A stretch of 64,000 nt of DNA, from NCBI GenBank assembly GCA_963971405.1, contig OZ020485.1, forward strand, positions 50,651,469-50,715,468, written 5' to 3'. This document shows positions 9,344 to 20,346 of the stretch, in pieces. The number at the start of each line of letters is the position of its first letter. The first letter of the stretch is position 1. The stretch comes from Psococerastis gibbosa. Taxonomy: Eukaryota > Arthropoda > Insecta > Psocodea > Psocidae. The translations under genes were made by a program, and so were the position numbers. The notes under the pieces were generated by a model. The model was not told the origin of the DNA. It made no database searches and saw nothing but the letters and a program-made list of their open reading frames with translations.

Positions 9344-9494
9344 TAATGAATATATCCGATTAACCTCTTCAACCGCCTCCATAAGTCACCTAATGGGTAC
9401 TTGTGTCGAGTTAAGACACGTCTCCGACCGCAAGGTGTGTAGAGACTCGTACAAGTAAAAGCACGCTACCACCTTGTCACCAAAGTCGATGGAG
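9344..9494 (-). repeat. SINE-2 copy (tRNA-derived)
   Basis: On the minus strand it has an A-box-like AAGGTGGTAGCGTGC, a middle block GGTCGGAGACGTGTC, and the body GGTTGAAGAGGTTAATCGGA. The same order is found at 15719-15911 and 17279-17448. It ends just before the MITE at 9541. Confidence 0.75.
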
Positions 9495-9540
9495 TGGGTA
9501 GCAACTTTCACAATCTTACCGCGAGTAAGATTTATACTTA

Positions 9541-9924
9541 GGCGCCCATTCCATTGACCGGCTAGGGCTATTTCCAACAACGGTGACGTGGTAGCAGACA
9601 TTCAAGACTTAGGTACCGTTTCCATCGACCTCGCATTGCAGATTGCAAATGACATTGACGGAAATGTTTGTTTTTCTTTTTATAGAAATCTATTAAAATG
9701 TTTGTAATTAACATATCCCATGAAGCCATTTTTTAATTTTAGTTTGTTTTTTTGTGATTTTACTGTATGATCATTGATCAATTTTAACTATGGCATAGAG
9801 GAAAATAAACATTTCCGTCAATTCTGCAGTGCGAGGTCGGTGGAGACGCCACCTAAGTCTTGAATGTCTGCTACCACGTCGCCGGTGTTGGAAATAGCCC
9901 TAGCCGGTCAATGGAATGGGCACC
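9541..9924. mobile_element. Harbinger-like MITE, copy 2
   Basis: 384 bp, the second copy of the element at 3082, nearly identical over both inverted arms. It is flanked on both sides by TTA (9538-9540 and 9925-9927), the 3-bp duplication expected of PIF/Harbinger elements. Confidence 0.85.
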
Positions 9925-10680
9925 TTATTGAAATACCTACTGTATTAGTCATGGAAAAGATGGTGGCCATAGACTTTTGACATAGGGAACAGACGCCCAG
10001 GCTTAACTAGTATTAACTACTGTCTCTGAAGATGAAACCTACGCGCTATCGACTCATAGCGCCATTTTCTATTCATACTGTAGGCTATTTTGAGCGATGT
10101 AGGGCCACACGTGGGAAGGAAAAGAAGCTGATGACAGAGATGTGCTGAATAAGTACTCAGCACAACACAAACACCCCTAATGACGCTAAACAAAAAATTA
10201 CAAACCCCGCCCTTCCCCTACCTACATGTTTTCCCTAGAAACAGAGTTACGTCAATATCAACATGATAATATAATATAATATGAATATTATTCAGTTTCC
10301 AATCCCATGGAGGGTTTTTTTTGCTACCTACTGCGGGCCTACTACGGCGATTATTTTAAATCTTAACATGGGATTAAAAATGAAAACAAGAAAATTTTAG
10401 TATGGAAAGTGCTATTCAAAATTATTGTTTTGTTTACAATATAATTAGAAAGGCTTTCACGGCCAGAGTTACGTGACGAAGCAGTAGAATCCGAAAATAC
10501 GCTTTCAGAACTACCACGGCCTATCATCCCGGATTCCACTGCTTTGTTTTGTTTACATTTTTAACCCCTCGATTAAGTTAGTGCTAAGCGGCATAATAGG
10601 CCCACTGCTTATAACTCCATTTCCAGTACGCCGTTTTTACTTTATGCTTATGAATTTCGGGGGGAGGGGGAATGTCCCCT
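9925..10680. other. Intergenic stretch with Repeat B fragment
   Basis: At about 10320-10570 there is a dispersed motif (GGCGATTATTTTAAATCTTAA, then AAAGTGCTATTCAAAATT and TGTTTTGTTTAC) also seen at 24870, 43200-43430 and 50340. Otherwise no gene or complete element is seen. Confidence 0.5.
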
Positions 10681-11400
10681 TTGTACGTGGTCCTGTATAG
10701 TGACGTCCGAGTGACGCTAGGTCTGAGAGACGGTGTGTCCGTGTCAAACACAATTCAATTATTTTGTATTTGATATATTCTGTTTTATGTAAAGTAGGCC
10801 TACTACAATAAATATTGTAATCGCCAGTATGGCAGCTTGTATAGTGATATACGGCCCTGACTGGGTAGAAGCGGTCGGGGCAAGTTAATACCAGGAGCAC
10901 CGGGGTGTGGGCTAAGAGACGACGCGACGTCCCTGAAATTTAGTTATTTATCAATTACTTGTGTCAGAGCGCTGTGGTATACGGCCCTGAATGAGTAGGG
11001 GTGGCCGGGGCAATCTAAGGTCTGAGAGACGCTACGTACCTGCAATATATTGTCGTTTTTATTTATTTACTACCTGCATTGATACATACGGTTGCGAGTT
11101 TCTGTATCAGTGCTCTGTGGTATACGGCCCTGACTGAGAAGGGGTGATCCGGGGCAATATAACACCAGGGGCACGGGGTATAGTCTGATGATGAGAGACG
11201 CTACGTGCCTGCAATACAGTTCTTTATTTATGTACTACCTGTTTTGCTACATAGCGAGTTTATGTATCAGTGAGCTGTGGTATACGGCCCTGAATGAGTA
11301 GGGGTGGTCGGGGCAATAAAACACCAGGGGCACGGGGGTGTGGTCTGAGAGACGCGAGGTGTCGCGCGGTCTTCGTCCACTAACATCTTCTCAAGATCCC
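10681..11400 (+). repeat. Tandem array of 130-160 bp units
   Basis: Four clear units carry TATACGGCCCTGA at about 10848, 10978, 11121 and 11281, each followed by GGTNGTCGGGGCAA, ACACCAGGGGCACGGGG, a GTCTGAGAGACGC block and a T-rich spacer. A fifth, partial unit starts near 10690. The last unit leads into unique sequence ending in a strong 5' splice site (CACCG then GTAAGT at 11409). No open frame runs through the units. Confidence 0.8.
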
Positions 11401-11479
11401 CGGCACCGGTAAGTTTTTCTCCATGAATTTTGAAGAAAAAAATTAGTTTCGTCGAATTTCTCTGTAGCAAATTACTGTT

Positions 11480-12120
11480 TATTGAGGTGAGAAATGAGAA
11501 TGTGAACTGTCAAGGAATCCACTATTGTACGAGTATAGAGTAAGTTTTTGTGTGGGTACCTACTAGTATCATATCTGTGTCTTTTCTGTCTATGTTCTGT
11601 TTCGTGCCTATGGTATCCTTAACATTACACTATTCTATATTTATAAATTTCGGTTAGACGTAACTGGAAAGGCAACACCGTGAATTAAAACATTGTGTTT
11701 AATGGGCGTTTAAATGCCGTACATTCAGGTACGTACGTATGCATTGTATGTGCTTGCAATGTTTAACCTCGACAATTCAGTTCAATACAAACAGTATTGC
11801 TTTTGAGCTACAGTTATGATAGGTTTTTTCGTAGCAGTCTCAATTATATATACATGGTTGTTCCAACCAGTGAATATAGCAGCAGCAGGATGAACAACGA
11901 TCAGATTGCTCAATGCTCACTATTGCAAGTTGCTGCATGTCAGAGATTCCAACAAGAAGCATTATGGCTTCACAAGTTATGACAATGGCTATCGAGAATG
12001 GTAAAATATAAAAATTATGAATGTGAAAATACACGACTCGATTATTATTATTTATACAAGTTACTCAATATAAGATACTGTAGGCATGCTGATGAATAGT
12101 AGGGTTCCATATTAGACAGG
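11480..12120. other. Intergenic sequence, nothing recognised
   Basis: AT-rich; short open frames only. No splice-bounded exon or complete repeat is seen. Confidence 0.5.
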
Positions 12121-13439
12121 TATTGTCATCCGCCATTTTTTATCCATTATAAGTCTGGTGTATAAGCCAAGCATTGGGTGTTTACCTATTTATTATTAGA
12201 AATGTATCGATCGTTGTTTATTTATTATTATTTAAGTGCCTTAACCCGTATGTAACACAACGGAACTGTCAACTTTTGTTTCTATTTCTACTGTTGATAC
12301 CTATACGCTGGAATTACAAGCGGTTATGAATAAATTCATTGACTGGTGCAATATGCACGATATTAGATTGAATGCAACAAAATGCAATGTGATGACTCTT
12401 ACTAGGAAGAAGCGTACTATTTCCTTCAATTACTGCTATAACAATGATTCCTTAAATCGCGTTCTCACCGTAAAGGATTTAGGTGTCTTCTTTGACTCGC
12501 AGTTGACATTTCAAAGTCACGTAGACTATATATGCGCCAAAGCAAATAGAACTTTAGGATTCATAAAAAGAAACAGTCATCATTTTACAGCGGAAACAGT
12601 GAAACTCCTGTATATCACACTAGTAAGACCAATCCTAGAATACAACTGTCCAGCCTGGAATCCATACCTGAATTGCCAAATTATGAAAATTGAGAATGTG
12701 CCAAGAAAATTTATAAGATATTATTGCTATAAGAAACATGTCGATAGGAACAATTTCACTTATAAATATTTGCTGAATTTTTTTAAAATCAGCGCACTAA
12801 CTGACAGGGGAAACATGTATGATGTTATTGCTGTTTATAACATCCTATCAAATAGGTTTCAATGTTCTTCCCTACTAGTGAATATTAATATCCATGTCCC
12901 TTCAAACACCCGGCGCAAAAGTCTATTTTATATGAATTTGTACAGAACTAACTACCTACAAGAACTCGGACTTAATAGAATGCTAACCAGGTGTAATATT
13001 CTCAACCAGAAGTGTGACATTGATATATTCCATGAATCACTAAATAGCATTAGGAGGAAAGCCTTACAACATGCGTTATAATACCATATGTACTGTTATT
13101 ATTCCACTTGTAACAACTTTGTCAAAATTGGAGTTTTTCCGTTTATTATAATATTTATTTATTTATTATTTATACGTAAGTTTACAGTATCTGATCTGTT
13201 TACTATACATTAAGGCACTATATACCCGGGTATTGTCATCCGCCATTTTGTATCCTATATGGTAAATATTGTTAGAATAGTAAAAGATTGAAAAAAACGA
13301 AAACACGTTTTAGTATTTTTTTATTAAACACTTCCCTAATGGGTAGCACGCTTTTTTTTTAAATAATAATAAATAAACAACGATAAATTTCTAAAAATAA
13401 ATAGGTAAGCACCCAATGCTTTGCTTACACACCAGACTT
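12121..13439. mobile_element. Repeat C element enclosing a LINE fragment
   Basis: The left arm (12150-12241) and right arm (13213-13439) are inverted copies of the element end seen at 1-245; both meet the interior at GTGCCTTAA/TTAAGGCAC. A short inverted piece (12121-12146) precedes the left arm, which is internally deleted. The interior is retrotransposon coding sequence rather than a transposase. It is either a long-terminal-inverted-repeat element that captured a LINE piece or a nested insertion at the palindromic centre. Confidence 0.65.
12254..13081 (+). mobile_element. LINE reverse transcriptase C-terminal region
   Basis: An open reading of about 275 codons, with the first ATG at 12326. 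It shows the thumb-proximal landmarks of Jockey/CR1-like reverse transcriptases: MNKFIDWCNMHDIRLNATKC, TVKDLGVFFDSQLTFQSHV, KANRTLGFIKRN and LLYITLVRPILEYNCPAWNP. The catalytic FADD motif and the endonuclease are absent, so this is a truncated piece of pol. It has no stops over its length, so it is fairly young, but it is not an autonomous element. It sits between the inverted arms of Repeat C. Confidence 0.85.
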
Positions 13440-14641
13440 AAAATGGATTCAAAATGATTCTAATGTATCCTAATACGGGTAGATGTTTAATTATGTTGGT
13501 AAGAAAATCATGCAATAGAACAAGTTTTAATTTCGGTTTAGTACCGATTTTAAAGTACCTGAGCAATTGAACACATTTGTGGCAAAATCTTTGCTTACGC
13601 GACCCTAATTGCACATGAGTATCAGCACTAGAGCATTGTTTGCTGTCGGTATTACACAACAGCTAAAAATAACCGTGTCCATCAGCCGTCGGAGATGAAC
13701 TGAAGAAGGTCTGCAGGGGTCAACTACTGCATTGATTGACACATCTCTTCTGGAGATGACTTCATTTTACTATAATTTTATGATGCGTCACAAATATTTC
13801 GGCAGATGCCGCAGTTCGATGAACTATTCTGCCAAATACAGGGCTAATAAGAAACAATGATGGATTTTTCAATGGGCCTAATATTAAACGAAACATGCAT
13901 TTATACCAAAGAAATAGAGAATTCGCGGCACCTCTATATCCCTTGTACTTAAGGTTTTTTTTAATCTAACTAGGCCTACATTTAGTGGCCCATTATCAAC
14001 GACCTCACAGATTTTCGGACATTATTGAAATTGTTTCCGTATGAATTTTTGAACATTGATAAGCTGGTATGCATCGTCGATGTCAACCTAAATCGGGTAT
14101 ACAAGCGATAATGGACAAGTTGAGTCAAGCTCACCTTATAACTTCACCAAGTTCGGAGATGAGTCTAGATTTGTCAAAAAAGGAACAATTTTCCCCAGAG
14201 CCTGGGCTCATCCCACCCTTATCTATTGTGTACTGTACGTAAGCAAAATCACGGCTGCCGGACCCATAATATGGGTTTAATATGAGTCACCGCCAATAAG
14301 TAAGCCACTGGGTAAGTTAACCCCTTCACAGCTTCAGACCATATCAAGTTTTTAGCACCTACAGACTCTAGCACTGGAACTTCTGCGCCAGTGGCAGTAA
14401 CACCCAACACACATGCTTTCGGTCAGTTATACTACAGTGCGAAAACACGGTAAAATGTTCAAAAACTTTTGTGTAAAAAAAGCGCTCATCATTTAGATAA
14501 ACTCGTGTTGATCCGTGAGCTTTCATCTGATATCAAACATGACTGATTATGGAAAAAATTTAGCCATGAACTGGGGGGAAATGGAGAACATGGTGTCTGT
14601 TTTTGCATTGCATTGCAAGTGTGGTCATTATCCGAAAACCA
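13440..14641. other. Intergenic sequence, nothing recognised
   Basis: No exon with splice sites and no complete repeat was found. Around 14340-14400 it shares a phrase with 16090-16150 (CTTCAGACCATA, then CTTCTGCGCCAGTGG / CTTCTGCGGCAGTGG), probably a small dispersed repeat. Confidence 0.45.
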
Positions 14642-15471
14642 TTTTTGCTTTCCAATTTATGTGTAGTATAAGGAAAGCTTTATTGTGATGGTCGAAATTT
14701 TCGATTCCTAGTATTCAACGGATTTACACGTTTTGTGGTCCCAGCAACCCAAAAAAGTGGTTCGTACGAAATGTCTGTCTGTCTGCCTGTCTGTGCATCG
14801 ATTTCCGGGCAAACTACTCGGTCAATTTAGATGAAATTTGGCATGTACGTTCACAAAAATCATACCTCGAGACTACTTTTTTTATTTGGGGCTAACTCAG
14901 TTTTGGGGGATTTTATTCTAAAAAAACTCCAAAAAAAACTTCTAAAAACATTATTTCTCAAAAACAACTGCAACGATTTCTTTTAAATTCACATATATTG
15001 TAGTCGTCATTAATGTCAACAAAATGCGGTGGGTCGCGTGCCCCTTGATAGTTTGCTTCTGGGTGGTAAAAAATTCATGAACAATGACTAAAAAATAATT
15101 TTTCTGTGGAATCTTTCTATCGATGATTGTTTTAGGTGTAGAGTAACGAAACCAAACAGGTTGTTTTCCCAAAAAAATATTTGGTTCTGGGCAAAAAATT
15201 ATTTTTTGAAGAAATTATGGAAAATACATTGCCTGCCCTGTCATTGTTACTACTGTTACAATATATTGGTCTGTTCTTTCCAGAATATGCAATTAAGTTT
15301 TAAGGGGTTTTGAATATATTGAGGTGGACCCCCTTCCCCTCTCCCCCCCCCCCCCCCCGAGGGATCCGAAATTTAACCATAGGGAAATTATTTACAATGA
15401 AATGAACCATTATGTCCATCTACTACTTTATAAATTGGAAATCATGTTCGAGTAAACTCGGACCGGTTCTT
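14642..15471 (+). repeat. Repeat A, copy 1 (complete)
   Basis: Begins TTTTTGCTTTCCAATTTAT and ends CGAGTAAACTCGGACCGGTT. Between these lie ATTTTCGATTCC, a CTGT run, GGGCAAACTACTCGG and a C run (about 15341-15358). Non-coding. Defines, with copies 2 and 7, the plus orientation of the family. Confidence 0.85.
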
Positions 15472-15718
15472 CAAGTTGCTCCAGAAACTTGGAGTAATTA
15501 ACGTTAAGGAGTTTCAACGTCAAGGAGTAGCGTTATGGAATTATATTGATGAAAAGGCCTGTGCAAAACCATACCGAAGTTTGATGTCGCTATAGAAAGC
15601 AATACAGAAAAAAGTGAGAGAAACAGACATACATCTACTGTATATCTATAATTCCATATCTGGCCACGTCATCTGCGACAGTATTGTTTCGATATTTTGT
15701 TAAGAATAAAAAATACTC

Positions 15719-15874
15719 GACTTCGATGGCCAGGTGGTAACGTGCTTGCACTTATGTGAGTCTTTACACGCCATGCGATCGGAGACGTGTCGTAGCTCAA
15801 CACAGGTACTAACCTACAGAGGCGACTGAAGAGGTCAATCGGATACATTCATTAAATTGTTTGTATGCAATTAA

Positions 15875-15911
<37 letters not shown>
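15719..15911 (+). repeat. SINE-2 copy with poly(A) tail
   Basis: tRNA-like head GGCCAGGTGGTAACGTGC, body GGCGACTGAAGAGGTCAATC, ending in an A tract of about 32 nt (15880-15911). The tail shows it was mobilised by a LINE and is fairly recent. Confidence 0.8.
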
Positions 15912-15912
<1 letters not shown>

Positions 15913-16692
15913 GTATAAAATTTCAGTTTTATTGATCAATTTAGGTGTGACAATACACAATGACCAACTAGGTACAAACCTAAACACTGTCAGTTTGGAT
16001 TTAATTGTATCTGTATTGATCGCGTACGGGCTCGATGATACTTTTAATGTAAAAAAATCTTCGTACATGAATCACCGCTGAATAACCACAGCTTCAGACC
16101 ATACTAGGTTTTCAGCATATATACAAACTTCATCAATGGAACTTCTGCGGCAGTGGAGGTAAAACCCAACACATACTGTACGTACAGACCTAAAAACTCT
16201 GTTGGTCTGCAATTAATGCCTCGCTTCCCACATGACTCACCACAATGTGATTTCCGTCCCGTATGCCGCCATTGACTCACGACCAAAGCTCTCAAACTTT
16301 GGAATACCCCATTACCTCAATGTAATTATTGCTTTTTGCTCGACCATGCTTTGGAAAGGCAAACTCCGTGAAGCCTAATTGTTTCACAATAGTGTAGGAT
16401 TACCGCACGTTATTTTTTGTTTATTAACGAAAAAACTCATTTAAGGGTTCGGGCCAGAGGACTAGCTGAAGATCCTCTTTCGCGAACACTGCACTGGTCT
16501 ATTTCGTTTGTTTTTCCCCTTCCGGTGAAGGTAAGGTACCCATTATGGTTAGGTGGACCCAGGCCAAACGCTAAATTCTCCTTTTCCTGTCGAGTTGTGA
16601 ACCTCCGCCTTCTGTTTCATGGTCCAGTTCACTGTCAACTGGACTAAGGCGGTCCTTATAGAAGGAGGGGCGGGGGTTCATATGGCTTCGAT
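15912..16692. other. Intergenic sequence, nothing recognised
   Basis: Includes the small dispersed phrase at about 16090-16150 shared with 14340-14400. Frames at 16417-16834 have no recognisable motif. Confidence 0.45.
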
Positions 16693-16998
16693 CAGGGGTT
16701 CCCAAACTGTGGTCCACAGACATATATCAGGTGTTCCACGGATCATAGTAAGAAATACGAATATAAATCAGCTGAGTTATTGGAAATTTGAAGTACTAGT
16801 AAAAGTACTAGTAAGTCTTGGCACTGAACTATAAAATCCGACAGATACCAGTCCTAAACATTTAATCAAAAATATTATATAACTATATATGTAATTGTAG
16901 GCAAAAATCATCCCAGAATTGACGATTTTTCTGTCGCAGTTACGGTGGTCCATGGAAAATCATAAAATAATCTAGACAAAAAGGTTTGGGAACCCCTG
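16693..16998. mobile_element. hAT-type MITE (CAGGGGTTCCCAAACT ends)
   Basis: 306 bp with ends CAGGGGTTCCCAAACTGTGG and GGTTTGGGAACCCCTG, the classic hAT/Charlie-like terminus. The 8-bp flanks GCTTCGAT and GCTTAGAC match at six positions, a worn duplication. Internal sequence is AT-rich and non-coding. Confidence 0.85.
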
Positions 16999-17278
16999 GC
17001 TTAGACAATTCATATTTCCTTTGTAGTCTCCTTTTTTTTAAATGTCTCGAATATCGAAGATTGACGATCATCACGAGGAGGTACACAATAGGGATTTTCG
17101 CGCCTTCGCCTCTGAGACCATATGGTATTACTCAGAAGCTCAGCTACTATTAATGCAGTTAATACCCAACTGAGACCTTTAAGGTACAACCTTTACTGTT
17201 GGCACCTGCCTAAATTGCTGACGAAAGTCTAGATCTTCAATTTGCTTTCAACCACGGTCCTTAGCCCCTCATGTTAGT

Positions 17279-17448
17279 GGCCTTCGTTGGCATAGTTGGT
17301 AGCGTACTTGTGTTTGTGAGGGTCTCTTCGCAGCAAGTGATGGGAAACCTGTCGTGACTCAACTCCGGTAGTACAGAGGCGACTGAAGAGGTTATTCAGA
17401 TACATTCATTAATTCAATTGCTTACGTGTACCGTATACGATTAATCTT
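17279..17448 (+). repeat. SINE-2 copy
   Basis: Head TTGGCATAGTTGGTAGCGTA, body GGCGACTGAAGAGGTTATTC and tail TTAATCTTC without a long A tract. Diverged from the copy at 15719. Confidence 0.7.
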
Positions 17449-17984
17449 CTTCTTTTGAATCATCCAGCTTACGTAGTTCTCAGTAAATGTTTTATACGCT
17501 GTTATCTACTGACATACATATTCACATTAATTCATTGAATACGAAATGCTATTTTGCAACTAGACAACCCCATCTTTTTTTTTCGACGCGAAGATAACGA
17601 GTTAAGGAGACAGAGATGAGCAGATGAGCGGCGGGGGGTGGCGACTCCCAAACCCATTACTATGGCCATTTACATCCACAAATGACAATTACCCCCACTT
17701 CATACAATTGCCATCAATGGCTCCTTTGTCTGAAGAACGGTCAATGTCTAACAAAACGTGAACACTGAAAAAATTAGGCAATGCATTGAGCTTTTCGGAA
17801 AATAGTCAGTCGAACTCGCATATTACTGAGGTGAGTTTTCCATTTTTTTTCTTTGAAAAGGCCACGAAAGAAAGGAACCCATTGACATTCCATTCCATTA
17901 AGGAGACCTACGAACTGTCCTCAATAGCTCAGTCACTGATGTGCAGTATGCATGGCAGAATGCTAACTATCCCAAACAATTGGA
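17449..17984. other. Intergenic sequence, nothing recognised
   Basis: No exon, RNA gene or complete element is visible. Confidence 0.4.
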
Positions 17985-18180
17985 ACCCAATTAGGCGACC
18001 GTCATCACAATTCGGACCTTGGAGACTGCTGCTCTGAAAAGGGAAGTCGTGCTCTTGGCAAATCACTGCCTCAGGTTTTTCAACCATAATGTTCTTCTTC
18101 CGCCGGGAGCCCTATTTCCTTCTATCTTCCCTTGGATTTTTACATGCAGAAGGCGATATTTCGCTCCTCATCACATGGCC
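17985..18180 (-). mobile_element. LINE 3' fragment
   Basis: Minus-strand reading SKSTTSLFRAAVSKVRIVMT is the extreme C-terminal tail shared with the LINE piece at 26330-26790. The nucleotide phrases GCCTCAGGTTTTTCA and CGGGAGCCCT recur in both. Broken, about 200 bp. Confidence 0.7.
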
Positions 18181-18855
18181 CAAGGTATGTTTCTTAACCG
18201 TCAGCAGAAACTCGGCTTCTGTATTTATCTACTATATCTATGCCATATACCAACGCATGGCGGTGCCATTCAGTACTCCTTGCCGAAACTTTTCAAACGA
18301 CGGAGGTACCCTTCCCTAGTATAGCACCGACCCTGACTTGCCATTTGGGCTGACGCACTGGCTGGCATGCATGACATGCATCAGATTAACCATCAGTGAT
18401 GGCTTATGGCGGCACACTGTGCGTATTTATACAAGGCGTGCCCTTGACCCGAGCTCCGTGGTCCAGACTGCTTGTCGCCGCAGCGCTGTACTGGTCTCCT
18501 CTGGCTGGGCCATTCTTTTAATAATTGCCGCGCTTACATTTAAAACTAATTGGGTTGGGGTCGTAAGGGGGGCCACCTATGAGAAGACCAGTCGAAACTG
18601 TGTTGGAGAGAGGGATACGTCAAGTGTAAGAAAAATACAGTGAAAACAAAATTTTCAGTTTGTAGGGTATGAACTTGAGTACGATACTCTAATCTCTAAT
18701 TCAGATGGCAACCGTAGATGGGACATTTATCGCTTCCGCCAAAAATTTTAAATTTCAGGTACCACCTGCCTTCGCAGGCTGGTCTAAGAAGACATATTAG
18801 GTGGCACCAGAAATTCAAAAAATATTTGGGGGGAGTAACTGTCCCATCTCTACTA
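18181..18855. other. Intergenic sequence, nothing recognised
   Basis: Short frames only; a phrase CGCCAAAAATTTTAAATTTCA near 18738 also occurs near 3469 and may be a small repeat. Confidence 0.4.
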
Positions 18856-19750
18856 CAAGGTCTGACCGGAAAGTAATGTCAGTGAATTTTTTTTTTACGG
18901 AGACTGCCCGCGCAAGCGCGCGTTTTACTGGCTCAGATTTTGGTGGGGGGGTTTGGCAACAAGTTCCAACAAGCGTCAGCTGGCTACCGATCATTTTAGT
19001 GGTCACATCAATTGTTCCATGTGAGTCGGTACAGTAACCCGGTGCAACGGATGGCGATCTAGTTTTGTGTATAACTGGAGAAGAGTGCTGCGGAAACCAT
19101 TATAAAGTTTAAGAAGGCTTTTGACGAAGATTGCTTTTCGGGCAGGCAAATTTTCCGGTGGCACAAGGCCTTCGCAGAAGGTCGCGGAGACCCCAACGAC
19201 GAGCCCTGCGCTGGACGACCATCAACCTCCACTACCAACGACAATGTGCAACATGTGCGTGACTTGTTGAACACTGATCGACGTGTAAGTGTCCGTTTGA
19301 TTTCCGATAAATTAAACATTACTAAAACCTTCAACAGACAGCAGTATTAAAGGGGTTGATGGCCGTCCAGCGCGGGGCTCGTCTTAGGCACCTTCCCGAC
19401 CTTCTGCGAACTGCGAAGGCCTTGTTCCACCGGACAATTTGCCTTCCCGAAAGGCAATCGTCGTCGAAAGCCTTCTTCAACATTAAAATGGTTGCCGCAG
19501 CACTCTTTTCCAGTTTTACACAAAACTCTATTGCCATCCGTTGCTCGAGCGAACGGTTTTTTTCTTCTTGCACCGGGTTACTGTACCGACTCACATGGAA
19601 CAACTGATGTGACCACTACAACGATCGGTAGCCAGCTGACGCTTGTTGGAACTTGTTGCCAGATCCCCCCACCAAAATCTGAGCCAGTAAAACGCACGCA
19701 GGCAGTCTCCGTAAAAAAATTGACTGACATTACTTTCCGGACAGACCCTG
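18856..19750. mobile_element. Mariner-type fold-back element
   Basis: 895 bp flanked by TA on both sides. The ends are CAAGGTCTGACCGGAAAGTA and, inverted, CAGGGTCTGTCCGGAAAGTA. Both arms (about 18856-19210 and 19360-19750) carry the same terminus plus the start of one mariner transposase in opposite orientation: the minus arm reads EQRMAIEFCVKLEKS, then LMLKKAFDDDCLSGRQIVRW, the first helix-turn-helix of the mariner/SETMAR type. The plus arm continues a little further (RPSTSTTNDNVQHVRDLL, then RRVSVRLISDKLNIT) before the turn point near 19335. No catalytic D,D34D region remains, so it cannot move alone, but both ends needed for cross-mobilisation are present. Confidence 0.88.
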
Positions 19751-20097
19751 TATATAGAACCCTTGTCTAACCAAACTGGTTGGTATCAGATTTTCCTGTT
19801 GCGATAATAATATGCAGCAATGTTGTATTTTATTTATAGAGTAATTTGCATTAGATTTGTATGGCTGATGAGCAGGCAGGCCTATTGTCCGATCTTTACT
19901 CGACTGTGTAACATGCCAAGGTCGAGCTCGCTATTTTATGCACACACGAAAATCCGCGCCAAAACAGTATAGTTAATTTGTAGTATATTTCGTACGGTAT
20001 TCGTAATGAACCAGTTTCTTTTTATTGGGCGTTACAACTCTCCTCGCATTACCTCTTCCCAGACATCCCTTCTGTTTTACTTGGACAAGCCGCCGGG

Positions 20098-20338
20098 CAA
20101 GCACGTAGCCAGGATTTTATTTCCATTATTACCAAGGGATCGGGGGGGGGGGGGTATGGAATACTCCCAGTAAAACGGCGGGTCCCCCCAAATTCTTAAG
20201 AATTTACATGCAAAAACTCACAGTTTTAGTGTTTTTAAAGAAAAAAATTACAGATGAAACATTAAACTGAACAATGCAATTTTTTAACATTTCGGGGGGG
20301 CTTCAGCCCCCAAAGCCCCCTCCCTGGCTACGTGCCTG
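20098..20338. mobile_element. hAT-type MITE (GCACGTAGCC family), copy 2
   Basis: 241 bp, ends CAAGCACGTAGCCAGG and CCTGGCTACGTGCCTG, flanked by a perfect 8-bp duplication CCGCCGGG (20090-20097 and 20339-20346). Shares termini and G/C-rich subterminal runs with the copy at 7173 but is shorter. Confidence 0.9.
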
Positions 20339-20346
20339 CCGCCGGG

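Noticed and set aside
10681-11400. A CRISPR-like array
   Set aside because: Units are 130-160 bp, diverged and without short unique spacers, and the genome is eukaryotic.
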